From NCBI RefSeq assembly GCF_000745345.1, contig NZ_JQNR01000003.1, positions 124,001-188,000 of the forward strand: a DNA stretch of 64,000 bases, in the 5' to 3' direction. Source of the DNA: Actinacidiphila yeochonensis CN732. Lineage in GTDB: Bacteria; Actinomycetota; Actinomycetes; Streptomycetales; Streptomycetaceae. Below, piece by piece: positions 18,006 through 32,189 of this stretch; positions within the stretch are counted from its first letter, which is position 1, and each line of letters opens with the position of its first letter. The notes beneath the pieces are model-generated. The model was not told where the DNA came from. It was given only the letters and a program-made list of their open reading frames with translations, and made no database searches. A program made the position numbers and the translations under genes.

Positions 18006-18788
18006 TCACTGGTCGCGGAACCGCACGATCTTGACGAACTCCTCGGCGTCCAGCGAGGCGCCGCCGACGAGCGCGCCGTCGACGTCCGGCTGGGCCATGA
18101 TCGAGGCCACGTTGCCGGACTTGACGGAGCCGCCGTACTGGATGCGCACGCCGTCGGCGAGCGCCTGGTCGTACAGCTCGGCCAGCCGGCCGCGGATCGC
18201 CGCGCAGACCTCCTGGGCGTCCTCGGGGGTGGCGACCTCGCCGGTCCCGATCGCCCAGACCGGTTCGTAGGCGATGACGATCGCGGCGGCCTGCTCGGCG
18301 GTGACGTCCTTCAGGGCGCCGTCGAGCTGGGCCAGGGTGTGGGCGACGTGGTTGCCGGCGCGGCGCACGTCCAGGCCCTCGCCCACGCACAGGATGGGGG
18401 TCAGGCCGTGCTTGAACGCGGCCTTCACCTTGCCGTTGACGGTGGCGTCGTCCTCACCGTGGTACTCGCGACGCTCGGAGTGGCCCACGGCCACGTAGGA
18501 GCACTTGAGCTTGGACAGCATCGGCCCGGAGACCTCGCCCGTGTAGGCGCCGGAGTCGTGGGCCGAGATGTCCTGGGCGCCGTAGCCGATGCGCAGCCGG
18601 TCGCCGTCGACGAGGGTCTGCACCGAACGCAGGTCGGTGAAGGGCACGAGGACGGCGACCTCGACGGCGTCGAGGTCCTTGTCGTTCAGGGCGAAGGCGA
18701 GCTTCTGGACGTGCGCGATGGCCTCAAGGTGGTTGAGGTTCATCTTCCAGTTGCCCGCCATGAGCGGGGTGCGGGTGGTCTCGGTCAT
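18006..18788 (-). CDS. tpiA: Triosephosphate isomerase
   Basis: Interconverts dihydroxyacetone phosphate and glyceraldehyde-3-phosphate. It has 260 aa with a complete TIM barrel. The catalytic residues are visible: Lys15 in AGNWKMN, His103 in [13 protein letters not shown] and Glu175 in [11 protein letters not shown], with the flexible loop following. The C-terminal phosphate-binding segment [12 protein letters not shown] is present. The ATG at 18788 lies seven bases after the pgk stop, so the two genes are a tight transcriptional unit. Confidence 0.98.
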   Translation of the reverse strand: MTETTRTPLMAGNWKMNLNHLEAIAHVQKLAFALNDKDLDAVEVAVLVPFTDLRSVQTLVDGDRLRIGYGAQDISAHDSGAYTGEVSGPMLSKLKCSYVAVGHSERREYHGEDDATVNGKVKAAFKHGLTPILCVGEGLDVRRAGNHVAHTLAQLDGALKDVTAEQAAAIVIAYEPVWAIGTGEVATPEDAQEVCAAIRGRLAELYDQALADGVRIQYGGSVKSGNVASIMAQPDVDGALVGGASLDAEEFVKIVRFRDQ

Positions 18789-18795
18789 GCTCGGT

Positions 18796-20010
18796 TCAGT
18801 GCTCCAGTGCTTCCAGGCCGGGCAGGGTCTTGCCTTCGAGGTACTCCAGGCTGGCGCCGCCACCGGTGGAGATGTGGCCGAAAGCGTCCTCGTCGAAGCC
18901 CAGGATGCGCACGGCCGCGGCGGAGTCGCCGCCGCCGACCACGCTGAACGCCTGGGAGTCCACCAGGGCCTGGGCGACCGCGCGGGTGCCGTCGGCGAAG
19001 TCCGGGTGCTCGAAGACACCCATCGGGCCGTTCCAGAAGATGGTGGCCGCGTCGGCGAGCTTGGCCGCGAACTGCTTGCGCGACTCCGGGCCGATGTCCA
19101 GGCCGATCACGTCGGCCGGGATCGCGTCGACGGGCGCGGTGACCGGGTCGGCCGGCGCCTTCGTCTTCAGGTCGGGGAACTGCGTGGCGCCGGTCACGTC
19201 GACCGGCAGCACGAACTCCACCCCGCGGGCCTCGGCCCGCGCCAGGTACTCGCGGACCGTGTCGAGCTGGTCCTCCTGGAGGAGGCTCTTGCCGACCTCG
19301 TGGCCCTGCGCCTTCAGGAAGGTGAAGACCATGCCGCCGCCGACCAGGATGCGGTCGGCCTTCTCCAGCAGGTGGTCGATGACGCCGAGCTTGTCGGAGA
19401 CCTTGGAGCCGCCGAGCACCACCGCGTAGGGGCGGGAGACGTCCTCGGTGAGCTTCTTCAGCACCCCGACCTCGGCGGCGATGAGGCCGCCGGCGGCGTG
19501 CGGCAGCCGGGCCGGCAGGTCGAAGACGGAGGCGTGCTTGCGGTGGACCGCGCCGAAGCCGTCACCGACGTAGGCGTCCGCGAGCTCCGCCAGCTGGTCC
19601 GCGAAGGCGCCGCGCTCGGCGTCGTCCTTGGCGGTCTCGCCGGCGTTGAAGCGCAGGTTCTCCAGCAGCGCGACCTGGCCGTCGGCCAGCCCCGCCACGG
19701 TGGCGCGGGCGCTGTCGCCGACGGTGTCGGCGGCGAACGCCACCTCCGCGCCCAGCAGCTCACCGAGCCGGCGGGCCACCGGGGCCAGCGAGTACTGCGG
19801 GTCGGGGGCGCCCTTGGGGCGTCCCAGGTGCGAGGCGACGATCACCTTCGCGCCGGCCTGCGCCAGCCGGGTGATGGTGGGCACGGCCGCGCGGATGCGG
19901 CCGTCGTCGGTGATCTCCTCGCCGGCGAGCGGCACGTTCAGGTCGGCGCGCACGAACACGCGCCTGCCCGCGACCTGCCCCTCGGCGACGAGGTCGTCGA
20001 TCGTCTTCAT
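18796..20010 (-). CDS. pgk: Phosphoglycerate kinase
   Basis: Glycolytic enzyme of 404 aa that makes ATP from 1,3-bisphosphoglycerate. Diagnostic segments are the N-terminal signature [13 protein letters not shown], the substrate-binding [12 protein letters not shown], the hinge [14 protein letters not shown] and the nucleotide-binding [15 protein letters not shown] with the C-terminal [15 protein letters not shown] precedes the ATG. It sits in the gap-pgk-tpiA series; a GC-rich imperfect hairpin (20109-20153) lies between gap and pgk. Confidence 0.98.
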   Translation of the reverse strand: MKTIDDLVAEGQVAGRRVFVRADLNVPLAGEEITDDGRIRAAVPTITRLAQAGAKVIVASHLGRPKGAPDPQYSLAPVARRLGELLGAEVAFAADTVGDSARATVAGLADGQVALLENLRFNAGETAKDDAERGAFADQLAELADAYVGDGFGAVHRKHASVFDLPARLPHAAGGLIAAEVGVLKKLTEDVSRPYAVVLGGSKVSDKLGVIDHLLEKADRILVGGGMVFTFLKAQGHEVGKSLLQEDQLDTVREYLARAEARGVEFVLPVDVTGATQFPDLKTKAPADPVTAPVDAIPADVIGLDIGPESRKQFAAKLADAATIFWNGPMGVFEHPDFADGTRAVAQALVDSQAFSVVGGGDSAAAVRILGFDEDAFGHISTGGGASLEYLEGKTLPGLEALEH

Positions 20011-20108
20011 CGGTGGGCTCTCCTGTGGGTACGAATCCCGCCTCGGCGGGGCCGGCGCCGCGGCGCGGCACGGTCGGCGGCGGCCGGTTCGGCCGCGGCG
20101 GCGACGAC

Positions 20109-20153
20109 GGCAGGGCCCGGCCCGGCGCGTCGCGCGCCGAACCGGACCCTGCC
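20109..20153 (-). terminator. Imperfect hairpin between gap and pgk
   Basis: GGCAGGG and GGCGCG arms pair with CGCGCC and CCCTGCC across 20109-20153 with internal mismatches. It may be a partial terminator or an mRNA processing site that sets the relative levels of gap and pgk. Confidence 0.4.
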
Positions 20154-20231
20154 GCTCAACTGTCGCTCACCGGTCGCTCGCAACGTGCCGCCCGTCGCAG
20201 TGCGCGGCTGGGTGGGTGGCTGCCTGAGCGA

Positions 20232-21577
<1,346 letters not shown>

Positions 21578-22555
21578 TCAGACGACCATCTCGTCGGTGA
21601 GGTTGGCCTCCGTACCGGGCATCCCGAGGTCGGAGGCCCGCTTGTCCGCCATCGCCAGCAGCCGCCGGATGCGTCCGGCCACGGCGTCCTTCGTCAGCGG
21701 CGGCTCGGCCAGCGAGCCCAGCTCCTCCAGGGACGCCTGCTTGTGATCCATGCGCAGCCGGCCCGCCGCCGCGAGGTGCTCGGGCACCTCCTCGCCGAGG
21801 ATCTCCAGCGCGCGGGCCACCCGGGCGCCCGCCGCCACCGCGGCGCGGGCCGAGCGGCGCAGGTTCGCGTCGTCGAAGTTGGCCAGCCGGTTCGCGGTGG
21901 CCCGAACCTCGCGGCGCATCCGCCGCTCCTCCCAGGCCAGCACCGAGTCGTGGGCGCCGAGCCGGGTCAGCAGCGCGCCGATCGCGTCGCCGTCGCGGAC
22001 CACCACCCGGTCGACGTTGCGCACCTCGCGGGCCTTGGCCGGGATCTGGAGCCGGCGGGCGGCGCCGACCAGCGCGAGCGCGGCCTCGGGCCCGGGGCAG
22101 GTGACCTCCAGGGAGGAGGAGCGGCCCGGCTCGGTGAGCGAGCCGTGGGCGAGGAACGCGCCGCGCCAGGCGGCCTCGGCGTCACAGGTGGCGCCGGAGA
22201 CCACCTGCGGGGGCAGGCCGCGGATGGGGCGGCCGCGCCCGTCGACCAGGCCGGTCTGGCGGGCCAGCTGGTCGCCGCCGGCCACCACGCGGACCACGTA
22301 GCGGCTGCCCCGGCGCAGTCCGCCGGGGGCCATCACCACCAGGTCGGAGGCGTGCCCGAAGATCTCCAGGATGTCCTTGCGCAGCCGCCGGGCGGCGATC
22401 CCCGTGTCCAGCTCGGCCTCGATCACGATCCGCCCGCTGACCAGGTGCAGGCCGCCCGCGAAGCGCAGGATCGACGAGACCTCCGCCTTGCGGCAGCAGG
22501 TCCGGGTGACGGGGAGCCGGGAGATCTCGTCCTTCACCGCTGCCGTCATCGCCAT
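21578..22555 (-). CDS. whiA: Sporulation transcription regulator WhiA
   Basis: WhiA controls sporulation septation in Streptomyces with WhiB. It has 325 aa, with an N-terminal domesticated LAGLIDADG homing-endonuclease fold (about 1-220) and a C-terminal helix-turn-helix (about 240-310, including [23 protein letters not shown]). The start [20 protein letters not shown] is strongly conserved. GGAAGGA seven bases upstream supports ATG 22555; a second ATG at 22549 overlaps the yvcK stop as ATGA. It is last of the coupled uvrC-rapZ-yvcK-whiA series. Confidence 0.97.
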   Translation of the reverse strand: MAMTAAVKDEISRLPVTRTCCRKAEVSSILRFAGGLHLVSGRIVIEAELDTGIAARRLRKDILEIFGHASDLVVMAPGGLRRGSRYVVRVVAGGDQLARQTGLVDGRGRPIRGLPPQVVSGATCDAEAAWRGAFLAHGSLTEPGRSSSLEVTCPGPEAALALVGAARRLQIPAKAREVRNVDRVVVRDGDAIGALLTRLGAHDSVLAWEERRMRREVRATANRLANFDDANLRRSARAAVAAGARVARALEILGEEVPEHLAAAGRLRMDHKQASLEELGSLAEPPLTKDAVAGRIRRLLAMADKRASDLGMPGTEANLTDEMVV

Positions 22556-23571
22556 GGGCCGATCCTTCCACGCATACGAAAAATCCGGTCATACGCGGCC
22601 GCCAACGACTCGGGATCGTGCCGCGGCCCGTCAGGGGCGGCGACCCGGGCCAGCTCCACCGTGGCGCCCAGTTGCTCGGCGGCCCGTACCAGGGCGTCCC
22701 GGTCGGGTACGGCGGCCTCGTCGGCGAGAACCACGTCGATGGTGAGTTTAGGGGCGTGTCGCCCCAAAACCTCCAAGTGACGCTGCGGAGAAAAGCCTTC
22801 CGTCTCACCGGGTTGCGGAGCGAGGTTCAGCGTGAGCACCCGCCGGGCCCGGGTCTGGGCCAGCGCGTCCGCCAACTCCGGTACGAGCAGGTGCGGGATG
22901 ACGGAGGAGAACCACGAGCCGGGGCCCAGCACCACCCAGTCGGCGTCGGTGACCGCCTGCACCGCCTCGGGCACCGCCGGCGGGTCGGCCGGCACCAGCC
23001 GGACCTCCTGCACCTCGCCCCGGGTCAGCGCCACGGTGGCCTGGCCGCGGACGATGCCGATCTCCTCGGGCAGCGCGGGGTCGTGGCCGCGCACCACCGC
23101 CTCCAGCTCCAGCGGCACCGCCGACATCGGCAGCACCCTGCCGTGCGCGCCCAGCAGCCGGCCGACCCATTCCAGCGCGGCCACCTCGTCCTTGAGCTGC
23201 TCCCACAGCGCGACGATGAGCAGGTTGCCCACCGCGTGGCCGTGCAGGTCGCCGCCGCTGACGAAGCGGTGCTGGAGCACCCGGGACCAGGTCTGGCCCC
23301 ACTCGTCGTCCCCGCACAGCGCCGCCAGCGCCTTGCGCAGGTCGCCGGGGGGCAGCACGCCCATCTCGGTGCGGAGCCGGCCGCTGGACCCTCCGTCGTC
23401 GGCGACGGTGACCACCGCCGTCAGGTCGCCGGTGATCCGGCGCAACGCGGCCAAGGAGGCTGACAGCCCGTGCCCGCCCCCCAGGGCGACCACCTTCGGC
23501 GGCACCCCGCTGCGCCGGCCGCCCGCGGCGGCCCCGCCGCCCCGAAGCCGCCGTCGACCTGTTCTGATCAC
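22546..23571 (-). CDS. yvcK: YvcK/CofD-like UDP-sugar-binding protein
   Basis: A member of the YvcK (GluconeogenesisFactor) family, which in Gram-positives binds UDP-N-acetylglucosamine and affects cell-wall growth and morphology. It has 341 aa; the dinucleotide-type loop is [18 protein letters not shown] near residue 26, with [14 protein letters not shown] following and the conserved [18 protein letters not shown] further on. The GTG at 23571 overlaps the rapZ stop (GTGA). The first 25 residues are Arg/Gly-rich. The context rapZ-yvcK-whiA is conserved across Gram-positive bacteria. Confidence 0.95.
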   Translation of the reverse strand: MIRTGRRRLRGGGAAAGGRRSGVPPKVVALGGGHGLSASLAALRRITGDLTAVVTVADDGGSSGRLRTEMGVLPPGDLRKALAALCGDDEWGQTWSRVLQHRFVSGGDLHGHAVGNLLIVALWEQLKDEVAALEWVGRLLGAHGRVLPMSAVPLELEAVVRGHDPALPEEIGIVRGQATVALTRGEVQEVRLVPADPPAVPEAVQAVTDADWVVLGPGSWFSSVIPHLLVPELADALAQTRARRVLTLNLAPQPGETEGFSPQRHLEVLGRHAPKLTIDVVLADEAAVPDRDALVRAAEQLGATVELARVAAPDGPRHDPESLAAAYDRIFRMRGRIGPWR

Positions 23572-24656
23572 TCGCGCCCCATGTCCCTGTGTACGGTCAC
23601 CGTTTCCACCCCGTCCGCCGCCAGTCTGGCCGCCAGCCGCTCCGACATCGCCACACTGCGGTGTTTGCCACCCGTGCAGCCCACGGCGATGGTCACGTAC
23701 CGCTTGCCCTCGCGGCGGTATCCGGCCGCGATGATGTGCAGCAGTTCGGCGTAGCGGTCCAGGAACTCCTTCGCGCCGGGTTGGTTGAAGACGTACGTGG
23801 CGACCTCGTCGTTGAGCCCGGTGAAGGGCCGCAGCTCCGGCACCCAGTGGGGGTTCGGCAGGAAGCGGCAGTCCACCACCAGGTCGGCGTCGACGGGCAG
23901 CCCGTACTTGTATCCGAACGACATGACGGTGGCCCTGAGTTCCGGCTCTTCCTCGCCTGCGAACTGCGCGTCCAGCTTGGCCCGCAGCTCGTGGACGTTC
24001 AGGCTGGAGGTGTCGATCACCAGGTCGGCGTCGCCGCGCAGTTCGCGCAGCAGGTCGCGCTCGGCCGCGATGCCGTCGACGATCCGGCCGGAGCCCTGGA
24101 GGGGGTGCGGGCGCCGGACGGACTCGAAGCGGCGCACCAGCGCCTCCTCCGACGCCTCCAGGAAGATCACCCGCCGCTTGACACCCCGGCCGGCGAGGTC
24201 GGCCAGCGACTCCCGGAGGTTGTCGAAGAACTGCCGGCCGCGCACGTCGACCACGACGGCGATCCGGGCCACGTTGCCCTGCGAGCGGGCCCCGAGGTCG
24301 ACCATGGTGGGGATGAGGGCGGGCGGCAGGTTGTCCACCACGAACCAGCCCAGGTCCTCCAGGCACTTGGCGGCGGTGCTGCGGCCGGCCCCGGACATCC
24401 CGGAGATGATCACCAGTTCGGGGATGGGGGCCTCGCCGTTGGACGCCACGGGAGCGGCGGGTCCCACGGTTCCCACGCCGGCGTGGGCGGCCCGCTTGCC
24501 GGGGGTGCCGTCCGGCGCGGAACCGGGCTGCCCCCCGTCGCCGTCCGCCTGTTCGCGCGCGGGTGGCCGCGGCTGTTCGTGCGGCTTCTCCTGTGGTTCG
24601 CCGTGCGGCTTCTCACGCGGCTGGTCTGGGTGGTCGGAATGGTCCGGGCCGGTCAT
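23568..24656 (-). CDS. rapZ: RapZ-family nucleotide-binding protein (YvcJ)
   Basis: A P-loop protein homologous to E. coli RapZ and B. subtilis YvcJ; the former is an RNA adaptor for glucosamine-6-phosphate synthase control, and the actinobacterial role is less clear. It has 362 aa. The first 75 residues are a hydrophilic His/Pro/Glu-rich extension. The P-loop reads GMSGAGRST, with Arg where the Walker lysine usually stands, a substitution I also recall in streptomycete orthologues. The C-terminal domain has [10 protein letters not shown] and the [15 protein letters not shown] signature. The ATG overlaps the uvrC stop. Confidence 0.95.
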   Translation of the reverse strand: MTGPDHSDHPDQPREKPHGEPQEKPHEQPRPPAREQADGDGGQPGSAPDGTPGKRAAHAGVGTVGPAAPVASNGEAPIPELVIISGMSGAGRSTAAKCLEDLGWFVVDNLPPALIPTMVDLGARSQGNVARIAVVVDVRGRQFFDNLRESLADLAGRGVKRRVIFLEASEEALVRRFESVRRPHPLQGSGRIVDGIAAERDLLRELRGDADLVIDTSSLNVHELRAKLDAQFAGEEEPELRATVMSFGYKYGLPVDADLVVDCRFLPNPHWVPELRPFTGLNDEVATYVFNQPGAKEFLDRYAELLHIIAAGYRREGKRYVTIAVGCTGGKHRSVAMSERLAARLAADGVETVTVHRDMGRE

Positions 24657-26920
24657 GCGCTCTGCCCCCGAGGGTCGGACGGGGCCGCCGCCGGGGTGGC
24701 GGGTGTCCCGTCGCTGCTGTCGTCGATGATCTCGCCGGTCGCGGTGTTCACGGCCGGTGCGGCCGGAGCCGCGGCGGCCAGGGACGCGACGACCGTCTCC
24801 GCCGTACGGCGGCCGATCCCCGGCACCTGGCAGATCTCCTCCACGCTCGCCGCCCGCAGCCGCTTCAGGGAGCCGAAGTGCTTCAGCAGAGCCTGCCTGC
24901 GGGTGGCGCCCAGGCCGGGAACCGCGTCCAGCGCCCCGGCCTTCATGGTCTTCGAGCGCTTGCTGCGCTGGTAGGTGATCGCGAACCGGTGCGCCTCGTC
25001 GCGCACCCGCTGGAGCAGGTACAGGCCCTCGCTGGTGCGCGGCAGGATCACCGGGTCGTCCTCGCCGGGCAGCCAGACCTCCTCCAGTCGCTTGGCCAGG
25101 CCGCAGACGGCGACGTCCTCGGCTATGCCCAGCTCTTCCAGGGCCCGGCGGGCCGCCGCCACCTGCGGCTGGCCGCCGTCGACGACGACCAGCTGCGGCG
25201 GGTAGGCGAACTTGCGCGGCCGGCCGGTCTCCGGGTCGATCGGACCGCCCACGCCCTCCGCTCCGTCGTCGCCGCCGTCAGCGTCGTCGCCGTCGCCGTC
25301 GGGAGCGCCGTCGGGAACGCCGGCGGGCGCGTGCGAGGTGTGCGGGGGGTGCGGCGCCGGTACCGGATCGGTCCCCGGGAGGGCGGGGCTCGCGGCGGTC
25401 CGCGGCGGGGCGGCGGCGTCCCGCTCGGACGTCGCGCCCGTCGGCTCCGGCCCGCCGGCGTCCCCGGTGATCTGCTCCTCCCACTCGCTGGTGCGCTGCT
25501 TCTCCTGGAGGTAGCGGCGGAAGCGGCGGGTGACGACCTCGTGCATGGCCCGGACGTCGTCCTGGCCGGCGAAGGACTTGATCTGGAAGCGGCGGTACTC
25601 GCTCTTGCGGGCCAGGCCGTCCTCGAAGACGACCATGGACGCCACCACGTCGTCGCCCTGCAGGTGGCTGATGTCGTAGCACTCGATCCGCAGCGGCGCG
25701 GTGTCCAGGTCGAGGGCCGCGGCGATCTCCTCCAGGGCGCGGGAGCGGGTCGTCAGGTCGGAGGCGCGCTTGGTCTTGTGCAGGGCCAGCGCCTGCTGCG
25801 CGTTGCGCTGCACGGTGGCCATCAGGTCCTTCTTGTCGCCGCGCTGCGGCACCCGCAGGCTGACGTGGGAGCCGCGCCGGTCGCAGAGCCACTGGGCGAG
25901 CGGCTCCACCGGCTCGGGCAGCACCGGGACCAGCACCTCCTTGGGGACACCGCCGGCGCCGCCGGCCTGCTCGGCGTCGCCGGACTCGTCCCCGTACAGC
26001 TGCTGGAGGGCGTGCTCGACCAGGTCCGTGGTGTCGACGGCCTCCACCTTGTCGGTGACCCAGCCGCGCTGGCCGCGCACCCGGCCGCCGCGTACGTGGA
26101 AGATCTGGACGGCCGCCTCCAACTCGTCCTCGGCGACGGCGATCAGGTCGGCGTCGGTGGCGTCGGCGAGCACCACCGCGTTCTTCTCCATGGCGCGGCG
26201 CAGCGCCTCGATGTCGTCGCGCAGCCGGGCCGCCTGCTCGTACTCCATGGCCTCGGCGGCGGACTTCATCCCCTGTTCGAGACGGCGCAGGTGCGTGCCG
26301 GTGTGGCCGGCCATGAAGTCGCAGAACTCCTCGGCGAGTTCGCGGTGCTCCTGGGGGCTGACCCGGCCCACGCAGGGCGCGGAGCACTTGCCGATGTAGC
26401 CGAGCAGGCAGGGGCGGCCGATCTGGGCGGAGCGCTTGAAGACGCCGGCCGAGCAGGTGCGTACGGGGAAGACCCGCAGCAGCAGGTCGACGGTCTCGCG
26501 GATGGCCCAGGCGTGGGCGTACGGGCCGAAGTAGCGCACCCCGCGGCGCTTGGGGCCGCGCATCACCTGGACCCGGGGGAACTCCTCGTTCATGGTCACC
26601 GCGAGGGAGGGGTAGCTCTTGTCGTCGCGGTACTTGACGTTGAACCGCGGGTCGAACTCCTTGATCCAGGAGTACTCGAGCTGGAGCGCCTCGACCTCGG
26701 TGGAGACCACCGTCCACTCCACGGAGGCGGCCGTGGTGACCATGGTGGCGGTCCGCGGGTGCAGGTTGGTGATGTCCTGGAAGTAGGAGGACAGGCGCTG
26801 GCGCAGGCTCTTCGCCTTGCCGACGTAGATCACCCGGCGGTGCTGGTCCCGGAACTTGTAGACCCCTGGGGAGTCGGGGATCTCGCCCGGCTTCGGTCGG
26901 TAACTGCTGGGGTCTGCCAT
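24653..26920 (-). CDS. uvrC: Excinuclease ABC subunit C
   Basis: The dual-incision nuclease of nucleotide excision repair, 755 aa. An N-terminal GIY-YIG domain ([20 protein letters not shown], residues 18-37), a cysteine-rich [19 protein letters not shown] block, a UVR motif (about 205-240), the RNase H-like C-terminal nuclease ([32 protein letters not shown]) and the terminal helix-hairpin-helix pair ([20 protein letters not shown]) are all present. An 85-residue Pro/Ala/Asp-rich insertion (about residues 475-560) separates the halves of the C-terminal nuclease and makes the protein longer than usual. It is first gene of the coupled set ending with whiA. Confidence 0.97.
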   Translation of the reverse strand: MADPSSYRPKPGEIPDSPGVYKFRDQHRRVIYVGKAKSLRQRLSSYFQDITNLHPRTATMVTTAASVEWTVVSTEVEALQLEYSWIKEFDPRFNVKYRDDKSYPSLAVTMNEEFPRVQVMRGPKRRGVRYFGPYAHAWAIRETVDLLLRVFPVRTCSAGVFKRSAQIGRPCLLGYIGKCSAPCVGRVSPQEHRELAEEFCDFMAGHTGTHLRRLEQGMKSAAEAMEYEQAARLRDDIEALRRAMEKNAVVLADATDADLIAVAEDELEAAVQIFHVRGGRVRGQRGWVTDKVEAVDTTDLVEHALQQLYGDESGDAEQAGGAGGVPKEVLVPVLPEPVEPLAQWLCDRRGSHVSLRVPQRGDKKDLMATVQRNAQQALALHKTKRASDLTTRSRALEEIAAALDLDTAPLRIECYDISHLQGDDVVASMVVFEDGLARKSEYRRFQIKSFAGQDDVRAMHEVVTRRFRRYLQEKQRTSEWEEQITGDAGGPEPTGATSERDAAAPPRTAASPALPGTDPVPAPHPPHTSHAPAGVPDGAPDGDGDDADGGDDGAEGVGGPIDPETGRPRKFAYPPQLVVVDGGQPQVAAARRALEELGIAEDVAVCGLAKRLEEVWLPGEDDPVILPRTSEGLYLLQRVRDEAHRFAITYQRSKRSKTMKAGALDAVPGLGATRRQALLKHFGSLKRLRAASVEEICQVPGIGRRTAETVVASLAAAAPAAPAVNTATGEIIDDSSDGTPATPAAAPSDPRGQSA

Positions 26921-26926
26921 GCCACC

Positions 26927-26932
26927 ACCCTA
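26927..26932 (-). promoter_or_regulatory. -10-like box 6 nt before uvrC
   Basis: TAGGGT on the minus strand is followed by GGTGGC and the ATG of uvrC. The spacing fits leaderless transcription. No clear -35 was found. Confidence 0.4.
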
Positions 26933-27103
26933 CTGTCGTACCGTGTGGATACGGTCTGCGACGAGGCCGCTCGGGAGGGCGACTTCAGCTCTCCGGACCA
27001 GGTCGCACCGGGCCCGCCCGGACCGTGTTCCGGCGGGCGCCGGAGCACCGCGGTGGGGCGCCGCGGTGAGGGCGCGTGGACCCCGCCGCAGGGCGGGCCC
27101 CAC

Positions 27104-27532
27104 TCAGGCCCCGGGACCGGCGGTGAGCTTGCCGCCGCGCTCGGTGACGTCGACCGCGGGCAGCGGCGCGACCGCCGGGCCCTGGACGACCTTCCCGGTC
27201 TCGACGTCGAACTGGCTGCCGTGGCAGGGGCAGGAGGCGGTGGTGCCCTGGACGGAGTCCAGGACGCAGCCCTGGTGGGTGCACACGGCGCTGAACGCCT
27301 TGAACCGGCCCTGCTGCGGCTGCGACACCAGCACCCGGTCCTCGCGGTAGAGCTTGGCGCTGCCGACGGGGACCGCCGAGGCGGAGCCGAGGTCCACGGG
27401 CTTCGTCGGGCCGTCGGCGGTGTCCTTCTTGCCGCCGCAGGCGGCCAGGCCGGCCCCGGTGATCCCGACGGTCCCGGCCAGTGCCGCGCCCCGCAGGACG
27501 GTGCGGCGGCCGGCGGGCGTTTCGGTGGACAT
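27104..27532 (-). CDS. Rieske (2Fe-2S) lipoprotein
   Basis: A 142-aa exported iron-sulfur protein. The N-terminus RRTVLRGAALAGTVG is a twin-arginine-like signal, followed by a lipobox LAAC with the lipid-modified cysteine at residue 32. The cluster ligands are in CTHQGC (Cys84, His86) and CPCHGS (Cys101, His104). Single-domain Rieske proteins of this type occur widely in Streptomyces and have no established partner. AGGAGC precedes the ATG and a TAGGGT box lies about 40 bases upstream. It is on the same strand as uvrA and uvrC but separated from both. Confidence 0.93.
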   Translation of the reverse strand: MSTETPAGRRTVLRGAALAGTVGITGAGLAACGGKKDTADGPTKPVDLGSASAVPVGSAKLYREDRVLVSQPQQGRFKAFSAVCTHQGCVLDSVQGTTASCPCHGSQFDVETGKVVQGPAVAPLPAVDVTERGGKLTAGPGA

Positions 27533-27858
27533 GTGTGCTCCTGGTACGGGAAGTGACGGTCTTGCCGTGCGTACCCTACGACCCGTCCCCGGAGCGCCGG
27601 ACGGCGGCGTGCCGCCTGCCGTCCCTCACCCGCCGCCGGCCGGCGTCGCCTGCGCGCGGGGGCGGCTCCGGCCGCGTCCCCGGCCACGTGCCGGACCACG
27701 CGGGCACCGAGGCACCCGTCCGCCCCCACCCCGTGCCGGGCCCGCTCCAGTGCGGGGCGGACGCCCGCCCGGGGGCGGCACCGCGTCACGGGCGGCCCTT
27801 CCCGGGAGGGCCGCCGCCTCCTCCGGCCGTCCGCGCCCCCGGAGCCGCGCCGCCCCGG
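27533..27858. other. Intergenic region between uvrA and the Rieske gene
   Basis: No gene seen. It contains the uvrA hairpin at 27791-27815 and the Rieske promoter (TAGGGT, minus strand, 27573-27578). The long frames crossing it are continuations of uvrA shadows. Confidence 0.5.
27791..27815 (-). terminator. Hairpin downstream of uvrA
   Basis: GGCGGCCC (27791-27798) pairs with GGGCCGCC (27808-27815), with the palindrome TCCCGGGA in the apex. It is about 44 bases beyond the uvrA stop. Confidence 0.65.
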
Positions 27859-30948
<3,090 letters not shown>

Positions 30949-31257
30949 GCCAGTGCGCCTTTCCTTCGGAAAGTGGGGGGACGGGGGAAACGATGGAGCG
31001 TCGCACCCCCAGTCAGCGTAAACGGGGTGGCCGCGGCTTTTCTTCCACTTGTCGGTATCGCGCCACACCCGGACCGGCTTCCCGCCCGGCTGCGACCGCG
31101 TACACGACCCTATAGCACGTGCATTCGATTAGCGGTCGCGCTCACCCTCATTCACTCGATCGTGTGGCGCACCGTCCGTCTGTGCGAGACGCCGTCCACG
31201 GCGGCCGGGTTCCCGCACCGGCCGGTCCCCGCACGGCGCCATCGCTAGGCTGGCGCC
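30949..31257. other. Intergenic region between divergent uvrA and the MBL hydrolase
   Basis: No gene seen. It is somewhat AT-richer around 31110-31160 (TATAGCACGTGCATTCGATTAGCG). I looked for an actinobacterial LexA (SOS) box of the CGAAC-N4-GTTCG kind and did not find a convincing one. Confidence 0.4.
31246..31251 (+). promoter_or_regulatory. -10-like box 6 nt before the MBL hydrolase
   Basis: TAGGCT is followed by GGCGCC and the ATG at 31258. No Shine-Dalgarno sequence is present, so a leaderless message is likely; the -35 is not recognisable. Confidence 0.45.
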
Positions 31258-31914
31258 ATGGCTTACACGGGAGAGGTCGCCGTCGGGGGCACGCCCGACG
31301 TGCACGAGCTGGCGGACCTGGTCGTCACGAAGGTCGCGGTCGGGCCGATGGACAACAACGCGTATCTGCTGCGCTGCCGCGCCACCGGCGAACAGTTCCT
31401 CGTCGACGCGGCGAACGACGCCGGCACCCTGCTGGAGGTGGTCGGCACCGACGGGCTGGCCGGCGTCGTCACCACCCACCGGCACGGCGACCACTGGCAG
31501 GCCCTCGCCGCCGTCGTGAACGCCACCGGCGCGCGCACGTACGCCGGCCGCGAGGACGCCGACGGCATCCCCGTCCCGACGGCCGCGCCGCTCGACGACG
31601 GCGACACCGTCCGCTTCGGGCGCGTCGTCCTCACCGCACGCCACCTCGTCGGCCACACCCCCGGCAGCGTAGCCCTCGTCTACGACGACCCGCACGGACA
31701 CCCGCACCTCTTCACCGGGGACTGCCTCTTCCCCGGCGGCGTGGGCAACACCCACGGCGACCCGGCCGCCTTCGCCTCGCTCCTGGCCGACGTCACCGCG
31801 AAGCTCTTCGACGTCCTCCCCGACGAGACATGGGTCTACCCCGGCCACGGCAACGACACCACCCTCGGCGCCGAGCGCCCCCACCTGGCGGAGTGGCGCG
31901 AACGCGGCTGGTGA
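31258..31914 (+). CDS. Metallo-beta-lactamase-fold hydrolase (glyoxalase II-like)
   Basis: A 218-aa cytoplasmic MBL-fold protein. The metal motif is THRHGDHWQAL (residues 77-87), with further ligands in RHLVGHTPGSVAL, LFTGDCLFPGG and WVYPGHGNDTTLG. The order matches hydroxyacylglutathione-hydrolase-like proteins; since actinobacteria use mycothiol, the natural substrate is probably a thioester of another thiol. It is divergent from uvrA, an arrangement I recall from other Streptomyces. It is complete, with no signal peptide. Confidence 0.93.
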   Translation: MAYTGEVAVGGTPDVHELADLVVTKVAVGPMDNNAYLLRCRATGEQFLVDAANDAGTLLEVVGTDGLAGVVTTHRHGDHWQALAAVVNATGARTYAGREDADGIPVPTAAPLDDGDTVRFGRVVLTARHLVGHTPGSVALVYDDPHGHPHLFTGDCLFPGGVGNTHGDPAAFASLLADVTAKLFDVLPDETWVYPGHGNDTTLGAERPHLAEWRERGW

Positions 31915-31944
31915 CCCGGCGAGCCGTCACCGCGCGGCCGGAGG

Positions 31945-32028
31945 TCAGGACGTGGGGGCGACGGGCTCGGCCAGCTTCGGGCGCATCCAGGGGTAGGGGT
32001 CGGTGATCGGGTCCCGTCGCGAGCGCAC
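31945..32028 (-). CDS. Possible 27-aa small ORF or gene remnant
   Basis: A short minus-strand frame from GTG 32028 to TGA 31945 reads RRDPITDPYPWMRPKLAEPV. Unlike the shadow frames around it this is not dominated by Arg/Ala/Gly and looks like natural protein. The frame is open upstream only to a stop at 32152, and that upstream part is Arg/Pro-rich and not protein-like. No Shine-Dalgarno site is evident. It may be a genuine microprotein, the 3' end of a decayed gene, or chance. I do not recognise it. Confidence 0.25.
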   Translation of the reverse strand: MRSRRDPITDPYPWMRPKLAEPVAPTS

Positions 32029-32189
32029 GTCGCGAGCGCCCGTCGGTGCGCATGTCGGGTGCGTATGTCGGTGCGTACGTCGAGCAGGGGCCCGGCAGCC
32101 GCGTAGTGCCGCCCCGGCCCGAGCCGTGGGCGGCCGGCGGACCGCTGTCCGTCAGTCGCGCGCCCGTCCCGTGCCCGCCAGGCGGGAGG

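Noticed and set aside
30949..31257. SOS (LexA) box upstream of uvrA
   Set aside because: No CGAAC-N4-GTTCG type palindrome could be found in the gap.
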